The notes beneath the pieces are model-generated. The model saw nothing but the letters and a program-made list of their open reading frames with translations, had not been told where the DNA came from and did no database searches. Of a stretch of DNA of 64,000 nt, positions 36,607 through 48,800 are shown piece by piece; the stretch's first letter is position 1, and each line of letters opens with the position of its first letter. This DNA is from Spisula solida (Eukaryota > Mollusca > Bivalvia > Venerida > Mactridae), in assembly GCA_947247005.1 (NCBI GenBank), contig OX365953.1, positions 315,001-379,000 of the forward strand, given 5' to 3'. The position numbers were made by a program, and so were the translations under genes.

Positions 36607-37714
36607 AAACATTGTGAAAGTACGGACAAGACAGGGTACGAAAGAAATGAACTGCAATTGGCTAAGAATAACGTTTTCTTGTTCTCCAATACGACTCTAT
36701 ACATGCAACTAAAAGAACATACGTATACCCGGTAGTTTGTTAAAAAATACCAACTTATTAAGTAAGAGGTTAATATACCTGGCGACATTTTACGTTGACG
36801 GCACTACAGGTTTTCTTTGATTGGAATTGGTATAATTTGTATAATAACGGTAGAAATTACTGTGGTTTGCCGATGATTATAAGAATAAATAATACAGTTC
36901 TACATGTCATGTACAAACATATATTGTGTAATGAGACATATGTGTTGCATTTTGTATAATTATTAAAAGGCACTGCTTGTTTATCACTCAGATATAGATC
37001 CTTATTTGGACGCTATTTGTCATACATGTTCAATACATTATCAATATTCATAAATATGCAAATGAGTTAATAAGCATAATATTTAAGTAAGTTAAAATCA
37101 ATTTCCAGGAATAAATCATATTTTGATATAAGGAATATGTTTAATGAGTGTTTAATGTTGATTCTGACTGTATTGAGATTTTTACGTTCTGTTTTAAATT
37201 TACCCCCACCCACCTTTGGCGGTTATTCTCGGTGGAATTAAATTATATTTATCTATAAAAATATACATTTAACGAAAGCCCTATGTCTTCACATAATTTT
37301 GGTACAATTCGGATCTTTAAATAATAGAAATAAGGAAGATATGGCATATATTTGTCAACTATACTCGTAGATTTTTAACGAAAATTTACAAATTTTTGAC
37401 TTCCTCATTAATATTCATGAGTATGCAAATGTGATAATTTGCATAAAATCATTGCAAACGATGAACCAATTCATTAGCTTCATTTTGATACCATTTTGAC
37501 CATTCTACCTGTAGAATTGACCAAGATATGGTGCAATTTCAAGTTGATGTATGCTATATGCACTTAATTGACCTTTGACCTCATTTATGACCTTCACAGA
37601 GGGTTTTGCGCGTGGCATCCACCCAAACCATATACAACTGGTATTGGGCAATTCAAATATGGTATTGAAACACTTCTACTAAAAAATGCCATGGACCATG
37701 AAAAATAAGCGACT
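36607..37714. other. Spacer between inverted-repeat arms, non-coding
   Basis: AT-rich, no supported gene or repeat family recognised. A 'tgacctttgacctcatttatgacc' stretch lies near 37569. Confidence 0.5.
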
Positions 37715-38446
37715 TTTGTGCTGATGGACTCCCAACTATACCTACTAATTATTTAGTAGGTACCTACTATATAATTAGTAGGTACCTACTAAATACGAGT
37801 TTTGACCCTAACCGTACGCCATAGAGGTTCCACCTAAATCGAATAAGTAGGTTCCTACTAAATCGAATAGGAATGAATGTATTTCATTTTGTTAAGTGCT
37901 TAAGCGGCCACAATCGTAAAAGCTCGGCCATTTCCGTTTATCTCCGCCTCTATTGCAATGCCTAAAAGCCGAGGTGATCAGAATGAAGCGGCCAGCCTCA
38001 CTCCGGATACAAGGAAAGGAAGTATAGCACGCGAAAACGACAGCATTTATGTGGTAATTTCAGTGTTTAAAACGTAATTAAAGCCCTCTTTATTGCATAT
38101 TTCACACATGTTTAATGAAACCATAAAATGCCAGCCTCAGCATCAAACGTATGGGTAAAAATACAAACTGTAAAAAAACAACATGGCCGACGTCATGTAA
38201 AAATATGCTCAAAATTAAACGCTGTGTAATGTTAATAATATGAATAGACTGATCTTAATATTTTGTGATGTAGTCAGTTGATTAAATCATGTTCTGAATT
38301 CGCTTTGGTATGCTGGAATTCAGGTTTTTAAAGTAATTTTAGGAGTGTTTATCGAGGTGTCTCCGAGGGCGAGTTTTTGGTCATTCTCTAGTGTCAACTA
38401 GTTTTGGGCGAGTTTTGATTTGCCTCTTCAATCTATACCAAACGAT
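37715..38446. repeat. Right arm of the inverted repeat, inner part
   Basis: Reverse complement of roughly 34965-35745, including the TAGTAGGTACCTACTA palindromes and the 3' end of the Tc1-like remnant. It stops at the 23.8-kb insertion; the rest of the arm resumes at 62211. Confidence 0.9.
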
Positions 38447-38601
38447 CTAGAATAATGCCATTTTTATAGATAGTCAATAAATACACACAATGTCCGTGTT
38501 TTTACGGATCAATACTGTCCGTAAAAACACAGATATGTGGTCAAGTGTAACGTGATTTTACAATTTTTGTAACGTGTAACACAATCCGCTAATCGACAGC
38601 A

Positions 38602-40018
38602 ATGGAGAAGGTGCCGGAAAAGGTAATAGTTTTAGTACAGTAAACAGCAGGCAAGTTCTATGTTTAGTTTTTAATATATAAATTAATTAAAAAAAATATG
38701 TATTTACCATATCACCCTATCAATGCGTGTATTTGAGCTGTAGTTGGTCAAACTCTTCATTCACGATGCTGACAGTCTCCACTTTCCACCATTTTGTTTT
38801 GAGAAATAGACTGGTACTCTTAATTCGTGATCAGCATTCAGCAGACGCTGTAGCACAAATCAAAGTACTGTAAGCATCTTTTTTGTATTTTTGTATTATA
38901 CATTTGTAATTATTACGCAATTGTGTGTATTAATATAAGTAAAATATGTTATTCATTTAGATTGTTAAAGTCGATCCTTTCATGAAGAAAAGAACAACTA
39001 AACACGAAAAGGGGAAAAATCCTGAACTGCCAAGGAGGCAAGGGAGTGTGAAAATGGAAAAGATTGAGAGTGACAGCAAAAGAAGGAACTGCCTGTCTGT
39101 GAGACGAAAAGGGTTTTTCAAGAAGGTAAGTTATAAGATTACAATAAGTAAAATTCATGCAACTAAACACCGCTCATAGTTATTTATTGTTCATATTTGT
39201 TGCATATGTAGTTGTTGAATTTAATTTTATGAAGTTATTAGAACATTTTGGCTGCAGCATTGTAATAATTAATTTTATAATTTCACACTTTCAGGCAAAG
39301 GAATTAAATATACTAACCGGGGTGTACGTGAGCTGCCATGTTGGGGAGCATTATTGGGAATCAAACGAGGGTTCGGTTCCATCAGACGAAAACAACAACG
39401 AGCCTTCAACATCTGCAACACCAGGTACAACTATTATGTTTGAAAGCAACTAAACTATATAATTGGTGCTAGAATAGAGTAACAAAGATGCGGCAACGTG
39501 AACGTATACTTAAATGAAATTTCAGTTACTGATGAATTGATCCTGCTAGTATTATTAAACATGTTAAGGTGGATTGCATTATATTTAGTAACTAATAAAT
39601 AACTTCAGCAAGCAAATATGGCACAGTTAGAATGTGTTTAAACACTTAAGTTAAAAACGTTCCCTTATTTGACATTGATACTAGTTACTTAATATTATGA
39701 TATTATACTTATATTTAAGATGACCCAATGATGAGCCCTTCAAAGTTAAGAATAATCAATGTGACCACGGAAGATAAAGGAATACAGTGTAGTGAGCATG
39801 TCAACCCATTAGTGTCAAGTGCTGACAAAGATACCCAGTGTAGGGTATGCGGGGGATTATTTGATAGAGACACGAAGCAGAAACAAAATTTATAGGTAGG
39901 GTGTGAGGAAGACGGATGCAACTATTGGCTTCATGCTGAATGCCTGCTTGGGAAATCTGCAAAGATTACAGCTAAATTCGTAAAATTACTGCCATATAAA
40001 TGCCCATTACACAGATAA
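38602..40018 (+). CDS. Element 2: MADS-box-like plus PHD-like zinc-finger protein
   Basis: Four exons with GT/AG borders: 38602-38622, 38961-39125, 39295-39424, 39720-40018 (TAA at 40016); 204 codons plus stop. Residues about 35-84, across the exon 2/3 junction, read GSVKMEKIESDSKRRNCLSV, RRKGFFKKAKELNILTG, VYVSCHVGEHYW. This lines up with the SRF-type MADS-box: basic RR...RRKxGxxKKA helix, then KELxxLTGxxV. A Ser/Asn/Glu-rich linker follows, then a zinc-finger-like module: C146xxC149, C167x4C172, W175-x-H177xxC180, C200xxH203, close to a PHD/treble-clef pattern. Known MADS domains bind DNA as dimers and PHD fingers bind histone tails; here both roles are inference. An in-frame TAG at 39893 (residue 164) sits where the element-1 copy has Trp, so this copy may be truncated. 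It converges with the two minus-strand genes. Confidence 0.75.
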
Positions 40019-40119
40019 AAAATTGTTGAAACTATTTTGTCGTTGCTTATATACTGTACGTTATGTCTGTTTTTTTTTGTTTTTGGAATATTTTACTTTA
40101 GTCTACTGAATTTAAGCAA

Positions 40120-40806
40120 TTAGTACAATTTACCTGGTCTACCGGAAACGTCTTCTAAGCATTGGGTGGCTTCCTTGTAGAATTCTATATACACTGCTTT
40201 AGTTCCAGCCTTATCTGACTGCCACTGTTTGCTCATTACTACGAATTCTTCCAATCCATTATTATCTCTGATGCTCTGAAAAGTATAGCCCAATTATAAA
40301 ATATGTTTGAAAAATAAATATGAAAGTAATTATTGCAATAGCAAGATGAAAACTTTTACTTTTGAACTCTTAAATATTATCTGAACTAGGTAAATAAAAA
40401 TATATTTATATGAAACGTGCAAACATCAAACAACTTATTTGTACTGTAACCTTTTTCTTTATTAAATATTTTATATCAGTGTATAGAATATTACCTCCAA
40501 AACGTTCTGTATCATTGTTGATATCTGTTTCTTTGTTTTGTTTTCAGTGTTGAAGAATTTAGTTCTGTGGTCTGGAGTTTGAAAAAGGGGTTCAAGTTTT
40601 TGTTGATTTGGAAAACTATTATAAAAGGTTTCCTTGTTGAGTAGACATTTTTCGTCAAAAGTTTTCATTTCTTGGTCGATTGATGCTGTATTTTCTACGG
40701 ATGACAGAAGCTCGCTGTTGTTGAAATAGTTTGAAATTCGCAATTTGTCCCGCCAGTATATAATTTCTTTCTCGTTTTTCAAACACATACAATTTAATAC
40801 ACACAT
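40120..40806 (-). CDS. Element 2: 155-aa protein of unknown function
   Basis: Two phase-0 exons: 40806-40495 (104 codons, donor GAG|GTAATA) and 40275-40120 (acceptor TTTTCAG|, 51 codons, TAA at 40122-40120). The protein begins MCVLNCMCLKNEKEII, is Asn/Lys/Glu-rich in the middle, and ends with an ordered-looking part (GLEEFVVMSKQWQSDKAGTK, then AVYIEFYKEATQCLEDV). A stop lies in frame just upstream of the ATG and TA-rich sequence precedes it, supporting a separate gene, not a continuation of the 693-aa gene. I could not make the phases fit a splice from that gene. Element 1 has no room for it between its two genes. Function not recognised. Confidence 0.55.
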
Positions 40807-41088
40807 GTTAATTCAAATACGTATATTATATATATAATTTGTACAATATAGTTGTATTAATTAAAACACAACAACGAGTACGCTGCTTAAAAGCAAAAAC
40901 ATTATAATTATTACAGAATATGATTGCGTTACACAATGTGAAGATGAATATGACTCCTTTATTTAGTTTGTCGTGGTCGCTTGTGTGAGATGCGGAGAAA
41001 TCCTTATTAAATGGTATATACGTTTTATATCTTACACTAATTTATTACTATTTTCATTTATTGAAATTGTATAGTTGTCAATGAACTT

Positions 41089-43505
41089 TTAGATATACCT
41101 GGGATATGTCTTTTCTGTACTTGTGTCCAGCAGCTGATCTTTGATCTACATATAACAAGCACATTGTGTCTAATTATAACGAAAAAATACACAATAGTAT
41201 GTGGTATGTATGTATTAATATGTGTGTGTGGGTGGGTGTGTGTGTATGATACAACTGTTTAATTGTACCTTTGTCGTCCTGCTTTTATATATGTAAATAT
41301 GTTGTCCTCATGGGTCTACCACCGTATGGTTTTTTAAAATAACCTGTCATATCAATTTTCAACAGTTAGGTCTATGGGAAAATACATTGATAGTTCACGT
41401 GAGATGTAATAATGTTAAATAATAAAGTCATACTAAAGGAAATATTTATATATTTGAGATGAATATTAAATATATTTTACCTTTTCCATGTTCTTCAGGT
41501 TGCTGCAAACCCTCAACCATCTCTCCTCAGTAGGAACTCCTGGTGGCATCCAAGATTTAATGCTCCTATTTACATTCTCTAGGATGAAGTCACCACCCTC
41601 TCCAGCATTACAGTTTCCAGACTGGGTCAATGACATAGTGTTATTTATACACTCTTTGACTGGCTGCGGAGAATATTCGTATGTGTTAGTAAACCTATAA
41701 TACAGCTCCATGTAGCCAGTCATGTTCAAGCCGTAGTAAAGGTGTGATAGTTTCTGCATAGCAGCATGGATGACATCAAAATTACCCCTCCTAACACCTG
41801 CTCGGAATAAGTTCAAACCAAACACATAGGTAAAAACAGCTTTAAACATAAAACGATAATTAGATCCAACTGGAGTTGAATTTAACCACTTGTATAAGCC
41901 AATGGCATTTGGCATTTCCTGTTTGTTAGAACAAAATGTTATATAAGGCTGGAGCAGTTCTCTGGAAGTTCCATGATAAAATATCTGTAGAATTTGCCAC
42001 GATTTATGGTGGTCTGAGCAAGACTGGCAGGCGATTTGGGCCTTTAACGAATGCCAGCCAAGCATGGTCGACAATGGTTTCAATGCAATGTCCCATAGAA
42101 GCTTAAATATAGCTTTCGTACTATTTATTTCAATATGGCCTAAGCCGGGTAATAATAATATATTATTGTATTTACGACAGGCAGAGATGTTATCGCACGG
42201 ATGAACAGCACAATGTTCTTGAAATCTTTTTAAACTGTTATATTGTTCATTACATATATTACAGATAAATGTTTGTTCTATTAACCTAGAACATAAATTA
42301 AAAGGTAGACCATCGCAGCCCAACATTAGCCATTTCTTGCTGCACTTTCTTTGGACGTCATCCATTACTTGCTGTAGTGATGCATAAGAACACGGGTTTA
42401 CTAAAATTGGATTTAAAATAACAACTTCGTCTTTGCCGAGATGAGAACTGGGAACAAAATTGTATCTGTTATCACACGGTGATTGACGTGCAAATGTTGG
42501 CTTAGTACATGCATTTTCAAATGTTACCTTCATCTTTTTAGGAGTTGGCTCTACAATATTGTCATTAGACATTAATGTCAACAAATCATTAAGAGTGTCA
42601 TTTCTATACGATCTGAAAATTGTTTCTAAATGGTCATCACTTACAGACGGGTGGTTGTCATCAATGCCATCCATCCAAACAGAAGGTGAAAATTGTTGAT
42701 CCAATTGAAGTTGTGTGTTTGCTGGAGGAACAATGTTTATAATGGTGGTAATCACACTAACAAGGGCTTTTGAATTATATGAAACATTCCAGTTTCTGGC
42801 TAAAATTTGGTTATTATCAAAAAAATATATGGAATCCGTATCAGGTTCGGCAGGAGTATTTGAGATATTTTGCGATGACAAAAATTTAAGTAATGTGCCA
42901 TAACTTCCACCTGGTGAGTACCTACTCATAACACATATAACGTTCTTACTTGCGGTAAAATAGTGGACCACAAGATTTATAGAAAAGTTCAAAATACCAA
43001 TAAAGTTGTGATTTGCTAGCATACACAAGTGTTCAAACACATTGAGTAATTTGTACTGCGAACAATCTTCACTGCTGCTTATACCATTTAAAAACGAGAG
43101 GACAACTCCGTCAACACTTTTTAATTCGTCTGCTAAATCATTATGAAATTTAAAAGACTCCACACTGGAGTTGCTAGACTTTAATCTATTTTTTAACAGT
43201 ATGCCAAAACTATTGGCAAGTTCACACAATTCATTGTCAGAAAACTTATCAGTCTGTATTACCGACACAAACTCACCAAACGTATACAATACTGGATCCT
43301 CTGATGCTGTGGAGGGTCTATTCATATACTCAACTGCACCTAGCTCGTAACATGGGTTGCATATCAAATTTGAATGTTTCTGTAATTTGCCGGTATCTCG
43401 CAAGAATTTAATAATGCTGTTTTTGTATTTCTTACAGGTGCTAATTTTGTTTGGCACGTCAGTTCCTGTGTGTTCCAAACACCCACAATTCTTGGTGAAA
43501 GGCAT
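41089..43505 (-). CDS. Element 2: 693-aa transposase-like protein
   Basis: Exon 1 is 43505-41481 (675 codons, donor AAG|GTAAAA); exon 2 is 41145-41089 (acceptor TGTAG|, ends YPRYI, TAA at 41091-41089), phase 0. Exon 1 is fully open. Visible features: an N-terminal Cys pair (LICNPCYELG, about 47-56); FFDNNQILARNWNVSY (228-243); LMLGCDGLPF (about 393-402); a classical C2H2 finger (C415xxC418...H431xxxH435); LLPGLGHIEIN (about 451-461); KAIFKLLW; SDHHKSWQIL (497-506); GEGGDFILENVNRSIK (635-650); SWMPPGVPTEERW (651-663). The order 'GxDG ... PGxGHxxxN..K' reminds me of the DUF6589-type transposase-like domain, but I cannot confirm that from memory. A second, decayed copy lies at 18711-20682, so this is a mobile or repeated gene. 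Catalytic residues cannot be assigned; Asp398 and Glu459 are candidates. The C2H2 finger is missing in the other copy. Confidence 0.82.
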
Positions 43506-45844
43506 TTTATTCTACAACAATAAAAATTGTTTTAATGCATAGCTTATAATAAAAGGTATGTTACAATGGGTAAGTTCCTACAAGAAAAAATGTAAGGAAT
43601 GCAACTGTGGATAAACATGATTGTAAGGTAATAAGCCGCTATACAAAATATATATATATCCTTCAATTTGAAGGTCATGCATAATTTTTTTTAACAAAAA
43701 TGCTTACTGCCACTCTACTCTTGTTACTTACTGCATACTTACATTTATTTCATTATTGCATGTTAAAAACAAGATAAAATACAACAAAGCACATTATCAT
43801 AAAGTTCAGATCATCAAACTGCCATGAAGAAGAAGAAAATTGACAATTGTGCATTTTAAATACATTTTTTTATAAATTAAAATATCAACTGTTTCAACGC
43901 AATTATTTAGCGATCCGTATATTTACGGACATATGGACTGACGATAAACACTTATAAAGCGTCCAGCATCACATGGATTAAACACGTTGTGTACCAGTCT
44001 ATGTTGTGGAAAATGGCCGACACTGACACCAAAGGGGGCGGACAACCCAGAATGAAGATTTCTCTCCGGCCGACACACACCTTTCTATGTTAAGAACACG
44101 GATTCACTGTCAATCACACACCTGAGAAGAAATGCACATTTTGTTGAGTTTAAATATCCTAGAGCAAGCAAAATACACAAAAACAACAGCCCACAAAGAA
44201 ACATATTGACAAATTTAGGCACCAAGTAGTCATTTGTTTAGGTCGCGAAAACATGTGAAAAAGGCGCAAAATCCACATCTTCGGCTCAAAATAAAAAATG
44301 GTTAAACGGATAGCTAGCCCTATACAGTATTCATGTTTGGCTACCCTAATACATGTCTAACTCAAAATTGGATCCAAAATAATAGGGTTTCCAGACCGTT
44401 TCTCCACAATATTCATGAATGTAAACTAGTCAAACCATTTCGACGCAATCTATTCACCATATCGACATTACAGGTTAAAATCCGTTTTCCGGGATAACGG
44501 AATTTATTGAGCGACAATGTGCGAGATATTCCGAATGTACGTGAGGGGGGAAAATGCCTATAGCGTATAGAGCAACCAGGTACAATAATCGCGATTATTT
44601 AAGCCAAATGATAAGAATTTGTAAAAAGTCTTACTAGTAAACAATGACAACACCATTTTACGACCTCGCTGACAATTTTTTTGCCAAAATAATATGTTTA
44701 ACTTGAAAAATGCGTATATTTTCTCGACATCGGTATCGAGCTACGGAAGCGGCAGTGTAGAATAAAATGCAATATTTCGAATATAAAGCATTTTTTAGGA
44801 TAATTCTTGCTAAAGTTTAAAAACAAAGATGTTTAATGATAATGTGTAATAATTGTTTTATATGTTTTTAATGTTTAAACGTCCAAAAAAGAATAATTAT
44901 ATACACTCCCGCTATACCGCTTATTGCTCGCTAACCCCCTGACCGTGAAATTTCGGGTCCGGAAAAACGGGTATTATTGGGTAATGTCGATATCGAGAAT
45001 ACAGGGATGCCCGTATAAGCGTCGAAACCATAAGTGCCCAAAATCTGGTGCATTTTAAATTTTCATGAAATTAGCATTTTAAGCCAAATTCTGTCATTTT
45101 TCGGCCCTGTACATGTTAAATACAATAAAAGAACACGAAACCCGTCGAATACCTAGTATAATTGGCCGTTATAATCAGAAAAACAATAAATAAACCAGCG
45201 CGCACCGTGTCCGTAAATCTCATGTAAACAGCGCAAGTTTAAAGACCGTTATCCGTACTGACCGGATTCGACCGGAACATTATTCGAATCGTTAAAACGA
45301 GCCTAAAAAGCTATCACTCATGGAGTTTTTTGTTTGTTTGTCGTTTTCTAACAAAATCATCTTAATTCCACTACAAATGTTCGTTAATTTTCTGTGTTTT
45401 AGCTTTAATCGAGCTCATTTTAAGGTTCGACTCGATTAATTTTTTTGCTGGGTCCGTTTGTTAGAAATCGAGCGCGCCAATTTCTGAGTATTCTGATTGG
45501 TCGATAAGCGAATGACGTTTGACGCAAACAATAACAATAAGAACGATGGCTGAAATTGAGGTCATAATTGCGATATAGTCGTGTTCAAGTTATTGGATGG
45601 ACACGTTGCTGTGCATTTTTTAAAATGTTATCGGTGTCTATCGCGAGATAAAGGTTCATTCTTCGTATACATGCTATATATTTCATAGTGGTTTGACGTT
45701 TTCATATATTTTTTAAGAGCTGAAAGTGCGCTAAAATAATGTGCGCAATCTCCGACCGTGTTTAGGTCTAGTTAGTGTCTGTCTGTAGTGGCTGGACCGT
45801 CAGAATTTAAAGCAGCCACTTGCAGACAGCTTATCTGTCTAGAA
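43506..45844. other. Non-coding stretch
   Basis: No gene recognised. A TCCGTATATTTACGGA palindrome near 43914-43929 resembles the subterminal palindromes of the 23.8-kb element and could mark an internal or former end. An imperfect inverted pair (CTGTAGTGGCTG / CAGCCACTTGCAG) sits near 45783-45830. Confidence 0.5.
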
Positions 45845-48800
45845 GGTGTCACACCGGTGAAAGTACTTCCGGGTCGTAGTATGCTAAAATAGTTCCTATG
45901 AAAACTTTAATTCTGTTCTGTTCTTGTACTGTTTGACTGTGGTAACTGTGAATTGTTGACCAAAATTCCTATATATATTTCAAATATGGACTTTCTGTCA
46001 ACAGCTAACAGCCTTTAATTTATCTTTTTCTAGATTACTACACCCTGACTGAGGGCTGGAAATGTGTGGGTGCTTCGGCCGAATCAGCTGTTGTGTATTG
46101 GAAAATAGCATAGTCTACCTGGGAGACTTGAAATAGCAGGAAAACAACACACTCAACCTGGCATTTTCTGTGACTCATTATGAGGACAGTGTATGTATTC
46201 TATGGAAAAGGCCACAGGAAATCATTTGGGAAATCAGTGAGACTCAGGGAGAGACATGAAATTGGGTCATTTTGCATAGAAATGATAGTAGAAAATTTTA
46301 CCGGTGTGACACCTATATGATGCGAAAGTGAAAGTAGGAGATCTTCTGTTGCGAACTTATTTATTGACTTATTGGCTTCAAATTGTGTGTGCAAGTTCCA
46401 AATACTCTGACAAACTTGTATATCTAGAAGAAAGTGGACAGGTAATTCAAATTTAAATTTAATTTTAATTTAAAAATAAAAACATTGAAATTTGACCTTT
46501 TGGCCTAGTTTGATGTATAGATTTTGCACCAACAATGCATTTGAGTCTACTTACTGTTGTAAATTGTCGTCTGCAAGGTTTGTTGTGCTTAGAGATTGCA
46601 GAAAATATTAGTTTTATTTTGTATTTTTACTTAAAATCAATTTTTTTACATTTTAACAATCATAATAGCAGTGGAGATTTGTTATAAAAATGCTCAGACA
46701 AGCTACAGAGTGACTCTGTATTGCATGAGAATGGGGCATGTGTCATTTGGACTGGGTATAGTGTCTGGGGTTATGGCCAGTTCATATTCCGGGACCCAAG
46801 AGACCCTTTCAGAGCCGGGTTTCGAACCAAGACCGCACACCGTGTTGCCCTTATGGTTTCTGTCACAGACTTTATGTCGCTTGGAATGTGCCGGCATGTC
46901 ATTTGTGCAATAATAAGTTATGTGTAAATGGGGAACATCATTACTTTGAAGATAAATACACAAATAGTAATAGAAATATTTGTTTTTATATGGGGTCCTG
47001 CACTGGTCATGTGAGTACCCAGGGCAAGACACAGCCTCCATGTTTAATGAGCTTGTCTGGGTAGACCCAGTAGGATTATTTTGATTTATGAGTCTATTAG
47101 AATTATTTTTACTCATCCATCACACTCATCCATTTATTTATATGGCTGTTAGTTGGCTACTAAAAGGTAATAACAAATTTGTCAGGAAATGCAGCACTCA
47201 TCATAGACAGGAAATGTCACTCTGTTTCGGCTAGCATCAAGCCATCGTCAGCAGCACTGCTTTGTACTGGACAGAGTGGTTGTCGACCCTGTCTTTGGTG
47301 AACCGGTAAGTATGTTTGTGTCTGGGAGCCACTCAGTTATGCCTGATCAATCAATTTATTTGCAGGCATAGGTATGTATGTTGGCATCCAAAACACCCAT
47401 CTCATAGTCAGTTTTCGCAAACCCAGAACCGCGTAACTGTCTGTGGTCATACTCCATCCTGGCTCTCCGGGCCCGTCGTCTATTTCTGTATTTTGGTGTA
47501 GTCTTGTACTTTTTGTTGTGGTTTGCCATGGTAGCGATTTGTTATAGACGTCCCTGTGCCCATACAGAAAGCGCTGTACCGGATACATACCTGAGCTTGT
47601 TTTTCACGGCTGCATTGACACTGTTGTAGAGCGAAGTACTTGCGCTGACAAGCGACCCTTGAATGTTCGTGCAAAGCTTACGTGTTTGCTCATTGAAGCC
47701 ACAGTAGCCCTGTTGAAAGACTCACACCCCTGTGTTGTTGTTCTGGAGCTGACACTGTAAAATGCTGCTTCACTCAGTCTCATCTGCAATACACCATTCA
47801 TTAGCTTCTTATCTTGTTCATTCATTTGCAGGTACTTGAACTTGGCCAGACTCAGGACATCAGATTTGTCCCACCAGCACCCATTTCCCACACCAGAAGA
47901 GACAAGTGAATCTCCAGGACAGAAACTGCAGTCTACCGCATAGCATTCAATGGTGGCTGCCCAAATAGCCGGTAACTTTTTTATCATTTTAGTGATGTGA
48001 CCTTTGCCTGTTCGAGCAAGTTCGATCACCAATCACAGCGTTGCGACGCAGTTTTCGCGTCTCTGGCCAGGACTTTTTGTGCTGCTTGTCTGTCCTTTAT
48101 TGTGGCGATTGGAATCATGGTGCTGGATAACTGGGTGCTTTGCACTTTTTCTCCTTTCTAGTCGCAAGGTAATTTGTGTCTGCTTGTCGCGTCAGGTTAT
48201 AGTCCATGTTGTGGGCTGCGTAATAGTCATTTAGTAGAGATTAGCCATTCTACTTGCTTAGTCTGTTTGCACAGTCCGCCTGCTAGCTTAATCTGTTTAC
48301 AGTACACTGGCAGGTATTTGATGTGATTAAATGGTGATTAGAGGTGTTCCATATTGTCTTTTAAAGAATTATGGATGATAAAAATCACATTTTGCTTTAA
48401 AATGTAGACATAAGAGAGTAAATGATAGGCTGAAGGGCGTCTTTTTATGAAAAAATGCACCTTTTCCAGAGTTATCTCCCCTTTAAACTAGTTTCTGAAG
48501 TCTGCTGTGATAGTTTTTATGTATTGAAAGAAACAAGAAACATTAGTATGTGTTGTAAAGTTTATTTCAACAAAATCCATTGGGTACCTACCAAGTAATT
48601 AATGTTTAGCTGTGGCAGGTAGAATGGCTCGGAAAGACATAATATCAGGTCTTAATACTGGTGACTGGTTGCATTAGCAAAACTGATTTTTCTAGAAACA
48701 GGTCATACTGAGTAAGATTTAAAAGAGTGGAAATTTGTTGTAAGACATTATGTTGTCTGCTGAACACATAGGAGCCAGCTCAAACTCATACAAGTTCATC

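Noticed and set aside
40120..41145. Splicing the 155-aa gene onto the 3' end of the 693-aa gene
   Set aside because: The 41145-41099 exon would leave two bases that do not match any plausible acceptor phase near 40806, there is an in-frame stop just upstream of 40806, and exon 2 of the large gene closes with its own TAA.
46671..47116. Frames on both strands in the composite unit body
   Set aside because: Their repetition at 50111-50556 only reflects the tandem duplication; both strands are equally open and no domain is visible.
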